A program made the translations under genes and the position numbers. A stretch of DNA of 64,000 bases. Source: Bryobacterales bacterium (GTDB taxonomy: Bacteria > Acidobacteriota > Terriglobia > Bryobacterales > Bryobacteraceae). The notes beneath the pieces were generated by a model. It did not search any database. It was not told the origin of the DNA and saw only the letters and a program-made list of their open reading frames with translations. Positions within the stretch are counted from its first letter, which is position 1. Every line of letters starts with the position of its first letter. Positions 18,801 to 26,162 of this stretch are shown piece after piece. The DNA is taken from the NCBI GenBank assembly GCA_020847045.1, contig JADLCT010000059.1, positions 124,001-188,000 on the forward strand. Reading direction: 5' to 3'.

Positions 18801-19112
18801 CCGCGCATCGACCTGGGACGGCTTTGGACCATCGGCGAAGTCTGGCTGAACGGGAAGCCGCTGGGCATCACATGGACAGCGCCGTTCGCCGTGGACGCCT
18901 CGGGCGCGCTGAAGGACGGCGAAAATGAGCTGGCCGTCGAGGTGACGAACAACTGGTTCAACCGGGTTGTGGGCGATGCGAAGCTTCCACCGGAACAGCG
19001 AACGACGCGCACCAATATGATGCAGTCCGGCGGGAAGCCGTGGAGTCAGCAGGAGCCGTTTGCCTCCGGCCTGTTTGGTCCCGTGCAAGTGAGCTTCACG
19101 CCCGCGCGGTGA
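15843..19112 (+). CDS. Secreted glycoside hydrolase, GH106-like (alpha-L-rhamnosidase type)
   Basis: 1089 aa secreted enzyme. The ATG at 15843 follows AGGAGAAG; an upstream TTG is less likely. A signal peptide spans about residues 1-22. The N-terminal segment WRNPPGDARPHAYWLWLNG and the (beta/alpha)8-like region with MKDAGFGGVLVFDMG match the GH106/large glycosyl-hydrolase group, followed by a Glu-rich active-site area (LGIKSEAGGPG; VDEIQGEFWPF). A C-terminal galactose-binding-like domain is suggested by RIDLGRLWTIGEVWLNGKPL. With the esterase, receptor and permease it forms a polysaccharide-utilisation set, likely for rhamnose-containing pectin or glycoside side chains. Substrate preference is inference, and the catalytic residues were not mapped. 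Confidence 0.82.
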   Translation: MRAVLAGGLMAVAALLLAGQTGSSDEWERGWRNPPGDARPHAYWLWLNGYVDPATARAELQAMKDAGFGGVLVFDMGARGPKELQPPAGPAFLSPPWMKQFKESVDQARGLGLQVDFSVVSSWDMGGHWIPPKYGSMGLYPVEISVSGGRAVDVELPFPSKPPNAPAGPDGKPVFWRDAAVLAIPSQLRGPGHDFVIQLEPAGEQELKEAVLDNGSPGNSPETRTMSPTKAFSVAVSSSGASDADFHEVLRGELPAAAGAHHFALPAGTRGRYVRLRLLSAHDSSKPHWTLGEFTLLNTDGVSVALGYQGNQLRRGATMVHSTAPLGYGQEWNRENVHDGSVSGSRGVFASAGPPPFRVTAKSQVVDVTRFVDSNGRLRWNAPPGEWTIQRYVVMNIGERLKVPSPNSDGWASDHFSAEATRAHMDYVVARLRETFGDVKASGLSNLYLASYEVVGPVWSPGFLDDFKKLRGYDMTPFLPAVFGASVVDSETTARFLFDYRKTLSDVLIRAYYVAAREEAHKAGLGIKSEAGGPGPPVHNVPVDSLLANAAVDEIQGEFWPFRPNADALWVVKETAAAGHLYGKPRVHMEAFTSFDGWREGPQDLKPHADRVFCEGGNHMVWHTWTHAPPEAGKPGWVYQAGTHVNRNVPWFPKIKPFLDYLSRSSFLLQRGQFVGDVIYYYGDGGYRFIPPRRVKPGLGPGYDFDYTNSDALLNRLSMKDGRFTLPDGTSYAVLVLPDEPDMLPAVLERVERLVAEGGTVIGPKPLRAVGLEGYPRSDARVRELASRLWGDLDGVSKKVRAHGKGRMVWGQSEREVLTSMGIAPDFVAPATVDFIHRREGGSDLYFVRNTTDQTLTAAPLFRVGNRLPELWNPVTGGTAPAVAWRRQGGSMEVPLELPPNGSMFVVFRRAAPAAPAKKPSVKLPDAVSIAGPWTVDFTGGPRAVAFPTLRSWTESADDQVKYFSGTARYRARFNMPANWRRAGVTPRIDLGRLWTIGEVWLNGKPLGITWTAPFAVDASGALKDGENELAVEVTNNWFNRVVGDAKLPPEQRTTRTNMMQSGGKPWSQQEPFASGLFGPVQVSFTPAR

Positions 19113-19176
19113 CTTGCTGCCGCGCCGGGGCCCGCCCACAACCCGCCTGCTTGCCGCCAGAATGGTAAGAACCCAC

Positions 19177-20310
19177 ATGATGGCGCACGCGAGCGAAGAG
19201 ATGAAAACCACGCCTGGATTCCGCCTGGGGCGCGGCGGGCGGTTTCTGGTGGTGGAGTTGCTGCTGCCGCACTCAGTGTTGAGCACGTCGGTTCGCAACG
19301 GCGGCCGCCAGGATGCGCTGCGCTACCTGGTGAATCATCAAAGTTGCGAAGGGGCCGGCCACGTGGAGCGCTACGAGACGATTTCCACGATGGGACAGGA
19401 GTGCTATCACGACAGCGCCTGCGCCGAGGCGGGGCTTGATCCGGCAACAGTGGCGATGATGGGCACGGCGGCCAATATGAACTACGCGGGCATTGTGGAC
19501 GCGGCCCATGAAGGGCTCTGCGTGACGGCTGTGGTCACAGCCGGGGTTCGCGGCAACGCGGCATGCGCGGGCGATCCGTCGGGGTGGTATGAAACCGGCG
19601 GTGAGTGGAAGAAGGTCCCGGTGGCGGGGACGATCAACACGATGCTGCTGGTGAATCAGCCCATGACCGAGGGCGCGCTGGCGCGGGCGGTGGTTACCAT
19701 GACGGAGGCCAAGAGCGCGGCGCTGCGGCGGCTGGCCGTGCGCAGCCGTTACTCGCCCGATGAAGCTACGGGCACGGGGACGGATCAGTACTGTCTGGCG
19801 GCGGTGAACACCGGCGCACGGGCGCTGACCGCGTCGGGGCAGCATGTGATGCTGGGCGAACTGATCGGGCGCGCCGTGCGCGATGCCACACTGGAAGCGC
19901 TGCGCTGGCAGAATGGATTGGAGCCAAGCGAGACGCGGGGGTTGTTCCATGCGCTCGGCTGGGCGGGTCTGAGCGAGGCAACTTTCCTGGACGACATGGC
20001 CGGAAGGTTGACGGAGCGCGAACTGGAATTGCTCCGCCAAAATGCCAAGCCGGTGATCTATGAGCCGCTGGTGGCCGCCTCCGCCTACGCGATGGCGGCC
20101 GTATTGGACCGTGTGCGCTACGGGACGCTGCCGGCAAGCGCAGCCGGGGAGGCGCTTCGCCAGCAGGCCGCCACGATGGCCGCGAGCCTGGCGGCCAAGC
20201 CGGAAAACTGGTATGAGTTCCGCAACTCGTTCGGCCGCGCAGAACCGGAACGCGCGCGGGAACTTGTCCTGGACGCCCTGGCTCTCGGCTGGTCATCAAA
20301 GTGGAAGTAG
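19177..20310 (+). CDS. cbiZ: Adenosylcobinamide amidohydrolase
   Basis: About 377 aa, matching the CbiZ family. CbiZ cleaves the aminopropanol side chain of adenosylcobinamide to give adenosylcobyric acid, allowing salvage and remodelling of exogenous cobamides. The family core is visible as LSTSVRNGGRQDALRYLVNHQSC at roughly residues 25-48 (in two parts: LSTSVRNGG and RYLVNHQ) and TAANMNYAGIVD followed by VVTAGVRGNAACAGD. The start is uncertain: ATGs at 19162, 19177, 19180 and 19201 are all in frame and none has a convincing ribosome binding site. Its stop overlaps the GTG start of cbiB, so the two are coupled. Confidence 0.78.
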   Translation: MMAHASEEMKTTPGFRLGRGGRFLVVELLLPHSVLSTSVRNGGRQDALRYLVNHQSCEGAGHVERYETISTMGQECYHDSACAEAGLDPATVAMMGTAANMNYAGIVDAAHEGLCVTAVVTAGVRGNAACAGDPSGWYETGGEWKKVPVAGTINTMLLVNQPMTEGALARAVVTMTEAKSAALRRLAVRSRYSPDEATGTGTDQYCLAAVNTGARALTASGQHVMLGELIGRAVRDATLEALRWQNGLEPSETRGLFHALGWAGLSEATFLDDMAGRLTERELELLRQNAKPVIYEPLVAASAYAMAAVLDRVRYGTLPASAAGEALRQQAATMAASLAAKPENWYEFRNSFGRAEPERARELVLDALALGWSSKWK

Positions 20311-21275
20311 CCGTTCTCGCACCGGACCCGCATCTGCTGGCCGCGGCTGTGGCGTTTGATCTGCTTCTCGGCGACCCCGTCTATGGCGCGCATCCCGTGC
20401 GGCTGATGGGCGGAACGCTCGGATGGTTTGAAAAGCGTTTGCGCAGGGCGGGCTTCGATGGCTATGCAGGCGGCATCGCGCTGTTCGTACTGCTGGCCGT
20501 GGTGTGGTGTGGCGGGATGGCGGCTCTGCTGTTGGCCGCCGCGCGGGTGCACGCCTGGCTGGCCGCGGCGCTGCACATCTTCCTGGTTTACTCGTTGTTG
20601 GCCATGCATGATCTGCTGCGCCATGCCTGGAATGTGGAACGCGCCGCCCGGCGCGGAGACGTGACTGGAGCGCGAACGGCGGTGGCGCAACTGGTGGGCA
20701 GGGACACGGACCGTATGGACCTGGCCGCCTGCCGGCGTGCGGCGATTGAGAGCCTGAGCGAGAACCTCACCGATGGCTATGTCAGTCCGCTGTTCTGGTA
20801 CGCCGTGGGCGGAGCGCCCGGACTGGTGCTGTTCAAAGTGGCAAGCACGATGGACTCCATGGTTGGCTATAAGTCGGATCGCTACATCCGCTTTGGCTGG
20901 TGCGGCGCGCGTCTGGACGATCTTCTGAATCTGCTGCCGGCGCGGTTCACATGGCTGCTGCTCGCCGCGCTGGCGTTCTTTCTGCCGGGCTTCTCGGCCG
21001 GCAAGGCGCTGCGAACGGGTTGGAAACAGCATGAGATTCTGCCCGGTCCGAATTCGGGTTGGAGTGAAGCCACCATCGCGGGCGCGCTCCAGCGAAGATT
21101 GATCGGACCTGTCTGGGCCAACGGCGCGCTGGTTACCGAGGTTTGGCTTGGTGACCCTGACGATCCGCCCGCCGGAGCTGACGGCGACCTTCCGCGCGCG
21201 ATGTGGCTGACCGGCATTGCGGGAGTAGTGGCCGCGGCCATGACGGTTTGCGCCATCGCCTGGTGCGGGCGGTAA
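20301..21275 (+). CDS. cbiB: Adenosylcobinamide-phosphate synthase
   Basis: 324 aa integral membrane protein of the CbiB/CobD family, joining adenosylcobyric acid to aminopropanol (phosphate). The family signature DLLLGDPVYGAHPVRLMGG lies near the N-terminus, and ESLSENLTDGYVSPLFWYAVGG with VASTMDSMVGYKSDRY are the other conserved blocks. Four or five hydrophobic helices are seen. It starts at a GTG (20301) inside the end of cbiZ. Together with cbiZ it would convert salvaged cobinamide to cobyric acid and rebuild the side chain with the cell's own amino alcohol. It converges with cobQ with an 11-base gap. Confidence 0.92.
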   Translation: MEVAVLAPDPHLLAAAVAFDLLLGDPVYGAHPVRLMGGTLGWFEKRLRRAGFDGYAGGIALFVLLAVVWCGGMAALLLAAARVHAWLAAALHIFLVYSLLAMHDLLRHAWNVERAARRGDVTGARTAVAQLVGRDTDRMDLAACRRAAIESLSENLTDGYVSPLFWYAVGGAPGLVLFKVASTMDSMVGYKSDRYIRFGWCGARLDDLLNLLPARFTWLLLAALAFFLPGFSAGKALRTGWKQHEILPGPNSGWSEATIAGALQRRLIGPVWANGALVTEVWLGDPDDPPAGADGDLPRAMWLTGIAGVVAAAMTVCAIAWCGR

Positions 21276-21286
21276 ACGGCCCGGCG

Positions 21287-22699
21287 TTACGCGCCCAGCA
21301 ATTCCGCCAGCACGGAGGGCGAAGCGTTGGCTTCGAGCCAGTCCGCCAAGGCGTCGTAGTGGCGTTCTCTGTCCGGTGGCGTGGAGGTGATAGAGAACAA
21401 CTCGGCCACCAGTTCCGGCGATTCCAAGGCCCCATGTAAATAGGTGCCGCGGACTTGACCGCGCGTGACGCCTTCCGGCGCGCCGTCTTCAAAGAAAGCA
21501 AACGGCTCCACCGGTTCCATGGCTTCGGTGCGGCCCATGTGAATCTCATAGGCTTCGAAGCGTGTCCCGGTTGCCGTACGCGCTCGGCGCGTCCGCGTTG
21601 TTTTGTGCGCTTCCATCACCGTGCGCACAGGCAGCAGACCCAGCCCGCGGGCCGAACCTGGATCGCCATCCACGCCGAGAGGGTCGTCGATACGTTCCCC
21701 CAGCATCTGGTAGCCGCCGCAGATGCCGAAGATGGATGCTCCCGCCTCGTGTTGCTCGAGAATCCAGCCGGCCAGGCCCGATTCGCGCAGCCAGGCCAGG
21801 CTGGCGAGGGTAGACTTGGTTCCCGGAAGAATCACGGCGCGAAACGAACGGCCGGGAGGACGTTCGAGCCATACGGCGCCGGGCAGGAGAGCGAAGTCCG
21901 TCGTGTTGGAGATTTGCGGAAACCGGATGATGGCCACGCCGCTGGCATCGCCACCGCCGACGCTGGCCCCGCCTGCGAGATCCGAGAGCGAATCCTCGGC
22001 ATCCAGACGCAGGCCGTGCGCATAGGGGAAGACACCCAGGCAAGGGATTCCGGCGCGCTTCTCCAGCATCGCCGCGCCTTCATCGAAGAGTGCGCGGTCT
22101 CCGCGGAACCGGTTCACGGCAAAAGCGCGCACCAGTGTCCGGTAACTGGGCGGTAGAAGATCCAGCGTGCCGAGAAGGGAAGCAAATATGCCGCCGCGCT
22201 CGATGCCGGCCACCAGCAACGCGCGCGCGCCCGCATACTGGGCCATGCTCAGATTCGTGAAGTCGCGGTCCCAGAGGTTGATCTCCGCCACGCTGCCCGC
22301 GCCTTCCATCACCACCACGTCACAGCCGGTGGCCAGCGCGCGGTAGGCACGGCGCGCCTCCTCCTGGAGAAACGCCACATGCTGGCCATAATCGCGTGCG
22401 TGCACCGTGCGCCATACTGCGCCGTGCAGAATCACCTGTGAGCGTGAGTCACCCGCGGGCTTGAGCAGCACCGGATTCATCGCGGCGCAGGGCTCTCTGC
22501 GGCAGGCTTGCGCCTGCGCCACCTGGGAACGGCCAATCTCGCCCCCTTCCCGGCAGGGGAAGGAGTTGTTGGACATGTTCTGTGCCTTGAACGGCGCCAC
22601 GCGCAGGCCCCGGCGCGACAGCAGCCGGCACAATGCCGTAGCCATCCAACTCTTGCCTACGTTCGAGCCAGTGCCGCCGACGAAGACTGCGCGCGCCAT
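21287..22699 (-). CDS. cobQ: Cobyric acid synthase
   Basis: 470 aa glutamine-dependent amidotransferase that amidates side chains of adenosylcobyrinic acid a,c-diamide. The N-terminal P-loop-type domain begins VFVGGTGSNVGKSWMATALC and continues with PFKAQNMSNNSF. The C-terminal class-I-like amidotransferase domain has FGICGGYQMLGERIDDP, with the nucleophile Cys, and GTYLHGALES, with the catalytic His. Length is normal for the family. It is on the opposite strand to cbiZ/cbiB but belongs to the same pathway, and lies 38 bases downstream of the universal stress protein gene. Confidence 0.94.
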   Translation of the reverse strand: MARAVFVGGTGSNVGKSWMATALCRLLSRRGLRVAPFKAQNMSNNSFPCREGGEIGRSQVAQAQACRREPCAAMNPVLLKPAGDSRSQVILHGAVWRTVHARDYGQHVAFLQEEARRAYRALATGCDVVVMEGAGSVAEINLWDRDFTNLSMAQYAGARALLVAGIERGGIFASLLGTLDLLPPSYRTLVRAFAVNRFRGDRALFDEGAAMLEKRAGIPCLGVFPYAHGLRLDAEDSLSDLAGGASVGGGDASGVAIIRFPQISNTTDFALLPGAVWLERPPGRSFRAVILPGTKSTLASLAWLRESGLAGWILEQHEAGASIFGICGGYQMLGERIDDPLGVDGDPGSARGLGLLPVRTVMEAHKTTRTRRARTATGTRFEAYEIHMGRTEAMEPVEPFAFFEDGAPEGVTRGQVRGTYLHGALESPELVAELFSITSTPPDRERHYDALADWLEANASPSVLAELLGA

Positions 22700-22737
22700 G
22701 CAACTCTATTGTCGATGACGCGCGCCACCCGGAGAGT

Positions 22738-23682
22738 TCAATCGTCCCGGCCGCGCGCGCTCAGCGTCAGCGCCGGGCTGAGCACCGTTCCCGTGGCGTA
22801 CACGCGAGGCTCGGTTTTGAGCCGGGCCAGCACGGGTTCCGCCAGAACGGGCGCGGGCGTGCGCTCGGGCACGGTGGAGCAGGCCAGTACAGGACAGGGC
22901 GTATGGCTGATGACGTCCAGGGTATTCGGACCGGGCCGCGCCGCGCCAGCGCCATGTCCGCTGCCGACAATGATCGCGTCGGCATGCCAGCGCCTGGCTT
23001 CCTCGTGCAGAACGGCCGCCACGGCCCCCTGCCGCACCTGAATCGGCACGCGGGCCGGCAGCGAGGCCACCAGCGACTCCAGCCAGCGCCGCGCCTTCCC
23101 GGCATCCATCTCCACCTCCTCACCGGTGTGGGTTCCGGCGACGCCCAGCATCCCTTCGTTGCTCTCGGCCAGCGTGTGCACCACCAGGAGTTGCGCATCC
23201 CAGGCCGCCGCGCATCGTGAAGCGAATCGCAGCACGGCCTGGCCTTCCGAACCGGGTCCGATTCCACACAGCAGCCGCCGGTGGCGAACCGATTCCAGGT
23301 CCTTCACAATCCGGGGAGGGGCAACCCACACGGGCACGCGCGTCAGCGAGAGCAACTCCTTCGTGTTGGATCCGCTCAGAAGCTGGCGAATCCAGCCATG
23401 GCCTCGCGTAGGCATCAGGATCAGGTCCGCGCCCATCGCCCGCGCGTGGCTGGCGATGGCATGCGGTGGATTCCCCGGCAGAACGGTTTTGGCCGCCGGA
23501 GCGTCCGTCCAGGCGTATTCCATTCCCTCCGGCCAGGTGCGCGGCCTGCCTTGCAGGGAATCCGCCGCCACGTGCAACAGGTGCAGCTTGGCCTCCAGTG
23601 AGGCGGCCAGACGCGTGGCATACTGCAGCGCTTCTTCGCAGGGCTGCGTCAGGTCAAGTGGCAGAAGGATCCGACGGATCAT
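22738..23682 (-). CDS. Tandem universal stress protein (UspA family)
   Basis: 314 aa protein with two UspA domains. The first (residues 1-145) begins MIRRILLPLDLTQPCEEALQ and holds the nucleotide-binding pattern GHGWIRQLLSGS (G-2x-G-9x-G/S) before VPVWVAPP. The second (about 155-275) begins HRRLLCGIGPGSEGQAVL and ends HTPCPVLAC, but its G-rich loop is GSGHGAGAARPGPN and does not fit the ATP motif well. The start ATG at 23682 has AGGAGA upstream; an in-frame codon 18 bases earlier precedes the ribosome site. It sits in a stress-gene group with sigma-54-like sites. Usp proteins act in survival under starvation or low oxygen; the exact role here is unknown. Confidence 0.9.
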   Translation of the reverse strand: MIRRILLPLDLTQPCEEALQYATRLAASLEAKLHLLHVAADSLQGRPRTWPEGMEYAWTDAPAAKTVLPGNPPHAIASHARAMGADLILMPTRGHGWIRQLLSGSNTKELLSLTRVPVWVAPPRIVKDLESVRHRRLLCGIGPGSEGQAVLRFASRCAAAWDAQLLVVHTLAESNEGMLGVAGTHTGEEVEMDAGKARRWLESLVASLPARVPIQVRQGAVAAVLHEEARRWHADAIIVGSGHGAGAARPGPNTLDVISHTPCPVLACSTVPERTPAPVLAEPVLARLKTEPRVYATGTVLSPALTLSARGRDD

Positions 23683-23716
23683 GCAGGCATCTCCTGTCAA
23701 CGGGTGATAATCGAGT

Positions 23717-23743
23717 CACTGTTGATGAGCACGCGCCATGCCA
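23717..23743 (-). promoter_or_regulatory. Possible sigma-54 (-24/-12) promoter of the usp gene
   Basis: On the minus strand TGGCAT-N6-GTGCT places GG (complement of 23741-23742) exactly 10 bases before GC (complement of 23729-23730), the spacing required by sigma-54. The -24 half is good; the -12 half has G instead of T before TGC. Predicted transcription would start about 35 bases before the ATG at 23682. On its own it is a weak call; it gains weight from similar sites in front of neighbouring genes. Confidence 0.4.
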
Positions 23744-23790
23744 AACGGGCGGGCGGAATGATTCCCGGCGCGGCGCAACCTCTGCGCGGA

Positions 23791-24252
23791 TCAACCGAAG
23801 TAGTCGCCGTGGGCCTCCGGCTGGTAGAGGATCTCCTCCACCACCAGCGTGGCGAGCGCGCCCGCCAGCGGGCAGGTGAACCGGCTTCCCGGTTGCGCGC
23901 CGAGCAGCGCCGCGCCCAACGGCGTGAGCACGGAGATCTGCCCTTTGCCGCGATTGGCGCAGGCGGGGAAGGCCAGCGTCACTTCCAACACGCGTCCCGA
24001 CTCCACATCCCTCAGCCGGACGCGGGAGTTCATCGTCACCACGCCGGCCGGAATCGACTCGGGCGGGACGGGAATCGAATGCCGGATGCTCGATTCCAGA
24101 TCGTGCAGAATCTCTTCTTCGATCCGGTTGCGCACGAACGCGGATTGCAGCAGAAGCCGCTCGGCATCGGGCAGGGTAATGAGCAGCCGGCGCTCGCCGG
24201 GCGGCGCGCCCGCATCCGTTGTGGACGCAGACATTCGTGGAGAATTCAGCAC
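23791..24252 (-). CDS. Rnk/GreA-GreB C-terminal-like protein
   Basis: About 153 aa. The C-terminal half (residues about 65-150) matches the FKBP-like domain of Rnk and GreA: GVVTMNSRVRLRDVESGRV, GQISVLTPLGAALLGAQPGS, then YQPEA at the end. The N-terminus (about residues 20-60) is helical, as in Rnk, and lacks the long GreA coiled coil. Such proteins bind RNA polymerase or modulate nucleotide pools. The start is taken as the GTG at 24252 because GGGAG lies a few bases upstream; the ATG at 24234 has no ribosome site. It is 18 bases downstream of the zinc-ribbon gene, so the two form an operon. A second copy lies at 28037. Confidence 0.8.
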   Translation of the reverse strand: MLNSPRMSASTTDAGAPPGERRLLITLPDAERLLLQSAFVRNRIEEEILHDLESSIRHSIPVPPESIPAGVVTMNSRVRLRDVESGRVLEVTLAFPACANRGKGQISVLTPLGAALLGAQPGSRFTCPLAGALATLVVEEILYQPEAHGDYFG

Positions 24253-24270
24253 GCTACTCCCTCGCTTGCT

Positions 24271-24492
24271 TTACCAGTTACAACGGTTGGGGCACTTCCA
24301 GAATCCGCGTGGCAGCGTGTTGTCCGGCATGGGTTCGGGAAACCATGTGGCGCCGCAGCGCTCACATTGGAGAGCCCTGCCGTACCGGTTCAGCAGGCGC
24401 ACGCCGAGCTTCGCCATGGCGGCTCCGGTCAAGCGTTGCTTGTCTTCCCGAGTGATCGTCTCGGGCATGGTCATCGTATCGTTCATAGGCAT
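24271..24492 (-). CDS. Small zinc-ribbon protein of unknown function
   Basis: 73 aa protein with a C-terminal cysteine motif CERCGATWFPEP...WKCPNRC, that is two CxxC/CPxxC knuckles about 22 residues apart, likely binding one zinc. The N-terminal part is helical and polar (PETITREDKQRLTGAAMAKLG). The start at 24492 is supported by AAGGAGG eleven bases upstream; the open frame continues further but without support. It precedes the Rnk-like gene in a two-gene operon with a sigma-54-like site about 105 bases upstream. No function can be assigned; adaptor or RNA-polymerase-associated roles would fit the neighbourhood. Confidence 0.65.
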   Translation of the reverse strand: MPMNDTMTMPETITREDKQRLTGAAMAKLGVRLLNRYGRALQCERCGATWFPEPMPDNTLPRGFWKCPNRCNW

Positions 24493-24770
24493 GGTAAGGG
24501 CCTCCTTCCTGTACGGTCTGGGCTGGACGGGCACCTGGCTACTCACATGCGGGCCGCCCAACGGACCGCCGGGGTTTCATTCACAAGAAATGCGTGCACG
24601 TTCGGGGCCACCAGGCAGCCTGCCGGCGAGGCCGTATCCTAATGGGAAAACAGGCCCGGACGCACACCCGGCGCGCCGTACGCAGCCTCAATGCGCACAC
24701 CACTGCCTGTTTTCAGGCATCCGCGCGGAGCGGGCTTCGGCGTAGGTCGCCGTGGCGCCAAGCCGGACGC
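24493..24770. other. Gene-free stretch with hairpins and a sigma-54-like site
   Basis: About 280 bases without a credible gene. It holds the predicted promoter of the zinc-ribbon operon near 24596-24610, a perfect 10-base inverted repeat GAAAACAGGC (24646-24655) with GCCTGTTTTC (24705-24714), a hairpin TGCCTG-TTTT-CAGGCA (24704-24719) nested in the right arm, and the terminator-like dyad at the response-regulator stop. Nothing else is recognisable. Confidence 0.6.
24584..24610 (-). promoter_or_regulatory. Possible sigma-54 promoter of the zinc-ribbon/Rnk operon
   Basis: Minus strand TGGCCCCGAACGTGCA: GG (complement of 24608-24609) and GC (complement of 24596-24597) are exactly 10 bases apart. 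The -24 box matches TGGC, the -12 box is GTGCA rather than TTGCA. The predicted start is about 90 bases before the ATG at 24492. Weak alone. Confidence 0.35.
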
Positions 24771-24775
24771 CTACG
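24741..24775 (-). terminator. Stem-loop across the response-regulator stop codon
   Basis: CGTAGG (24741-24746) and CCTACG (24770-24775) form the outer stem of a GC-rich 35-base hairpin whose inner arms also largely pair. The stop codon of the NtrC-like gene lies within its base. There is no following T run on the minus strand, so it may be a weak terminator or an RNA-stability element. Confidence 0.4.
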
Positions 24776-26162
24776 TCGCGGCTTCTTCATCCTCGCCTCG
24801 GCGGCGAATGCCGTGCTTCTCCATCCGGTAGATGAGCGCTTTGCGGCTGACATCGAGATACTTGGCCGCCTGTGTTTGATTGCCGTGGAAGCGATCCAGG
24901 GCCCGTAGGATCAGATCCTTCTCCACGGCGTCCAGGCTTACGCCCTGCGCCGGAAGCTGCAATTGCAGCACGTCCACGGCGGGACGCTCGCGCTGCAGGA
25001 AATCCGGCAGATCGGCCAGGGCAATTTCATCGCCACGAGCCAGCACAACGATCCGTTCCATGACGTTTTCCAACTCGCGGATGTTGCCTGGCCAGCGGTA
25101 CTCCTGAAATCGCGCCAGCAGACCGCCGGGGAGAACCAGTTCCGGGCGCCCCTGCTCCTGTTTCGCCTTGCGGAAAAAGTGCTGCACCAGTTCGGGGATG
25201 TCGTCCTGCCGGTTGCGCAGCGGCGGCAATTCGAGCGGAATCACCGCCAGACGATAGTACAGATCCTCGCGGAACGTCCCGTCCTCAATCATCGCCTTCA
25301 GATTGCGGTGGGTCGCCGCCACAATGCGCACGTCCACCTTCACCGCGGCCGTTGCGCCCACCTTCTCCAGTTCGCCCTGTTGAATCAGGCGCAGCAGCTT
25401 CACCTGTAATTCGCCCGGCATCTCGCCGATTTCGTCCAGGAACAGTGTGCCGCCGTTGGCCAGTTCAACCTTGCCCGCCTTGTGCGTCATCGCCCCGGTG
25501 AAGGCGCCCTTCATGTGGCCAAACAGCTCGGACTCCAGCAGGTCGCGTGGAATCGCGCCGCAGTTGATCGTCACAAAGGGCTTTTCGCGGCGCCGGCTGT
25601 TGACGTGAATCGCCCGGGCCAGCAGTTCCTTGCCCGTGCCCGTCTCGGCGTGAATCAGAATGGTGGAGTTGCTTTGCGCCGCGCGGGCCGCCATATCGAG
25701 CACGGACAGCAGCGACTCCGAGTGCCCGATGATGTTCTCGAATCCGTACTTGCGGTCCAGGCTCGTGCGCAGCGCCCGCACCTCTTCGAGCAGCCGGAAG
25801 TGGTCGAGCACGCGGCTCACCGACAGTCCGAGTTCGTCGTAGTCGATGGGCTTGGTCAGATAGTCGTAGGCCCCGGCGCGCATGGCGTCCACGGCGCTTT
25901 GGATGCTGCCGAACGCCGTGATGATGACGGCCGGAATCTCGGGATGCAGGTGGCGCATGCGGTCCAACAGGTCGATGCCCGACATGCCCGGCATTTTCCA
26001 GTCGGTGAGCACAAGCGAGGGCGGCTCACGGTCCATCTCCGCCAGCGCCGCTTCGCCGCCGGAGGCCGTCACCACGCTGTAACCCATCTCCTCCAACTGC
26101 GTCTGGAGCACCCAGCGCAGGTTGTCGTCGTCGTCCACCACCAAAATGCGCGCCGGGGTCAT
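24771..26162 (-). CDS. NtrC-family sigma-54-dependent response regulator
   Basis: 463 aa with three domains. The receiver (residues 1-120) has the acidic pocket VDDDDN and phospho-acceptor Asp in [15 protein letters not shown]. The AAA+ domain (about 140-380) has Walker [17 protein letters not shown], the sigma-54-contacting loop GAFTGA, and Walker B-type [13 protein letters not shown]. The C-terminal Fis-type HTH reads [20 protein letters not shown]. It therefore activates sigma-54 promoters when phosphorylated, presumably by the kinase whose stop overlaps its start (ATGA, 26159-26162). Several -24/-12-like sites occur next to the surrounding stress genes. All key residues are present. Confidence 0.95.
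   Translation of the reverse strand: MTPARILVVDDDDNLRWVLQTQLEEMGYSVVTASGGEAALAEMDREPPSLVLTDWKMPGMSGIDLLDRMRHLHPEIPAVIITAFGSIQSAVDAMRAGAYDYLTKPIDYDELGLSVSRVLDHFRLLEEVRALRTSLDRKYGFENIIGHSESLLSVLDMAARAAQSNSTILIHAETGTGKELLARAIHVNSRRREKPFVTINCGAIPRDLLESELFGHMKGAFTGAMTHKAGKVELANGGTLFLDEIGEMPGELQVKLLRLIQQGELEKVGATAAVKVDVRIVAATHRNLKAMIEDGTFREDLYYRLAVIPLELPPLRNRQDDIPELVQHFFRKAKQEQGRPELVLPGGLLARFQEYRWPGNIRELENVMERIVVLARGDEIALADLPDFLQRERPAVDVLQLQLPAQGVSLDAVEKDLILRALDRFHGNQTQAAKYLDVSRKALIYRMEKHGIRRRGEDEEAAT

Noticed and set aside
19090..19176. Cobalamin riboswitch before cbiZ
   Set aside because: No B12-box-like conserved sequence or long leader was found in the 64 bases between the genes.
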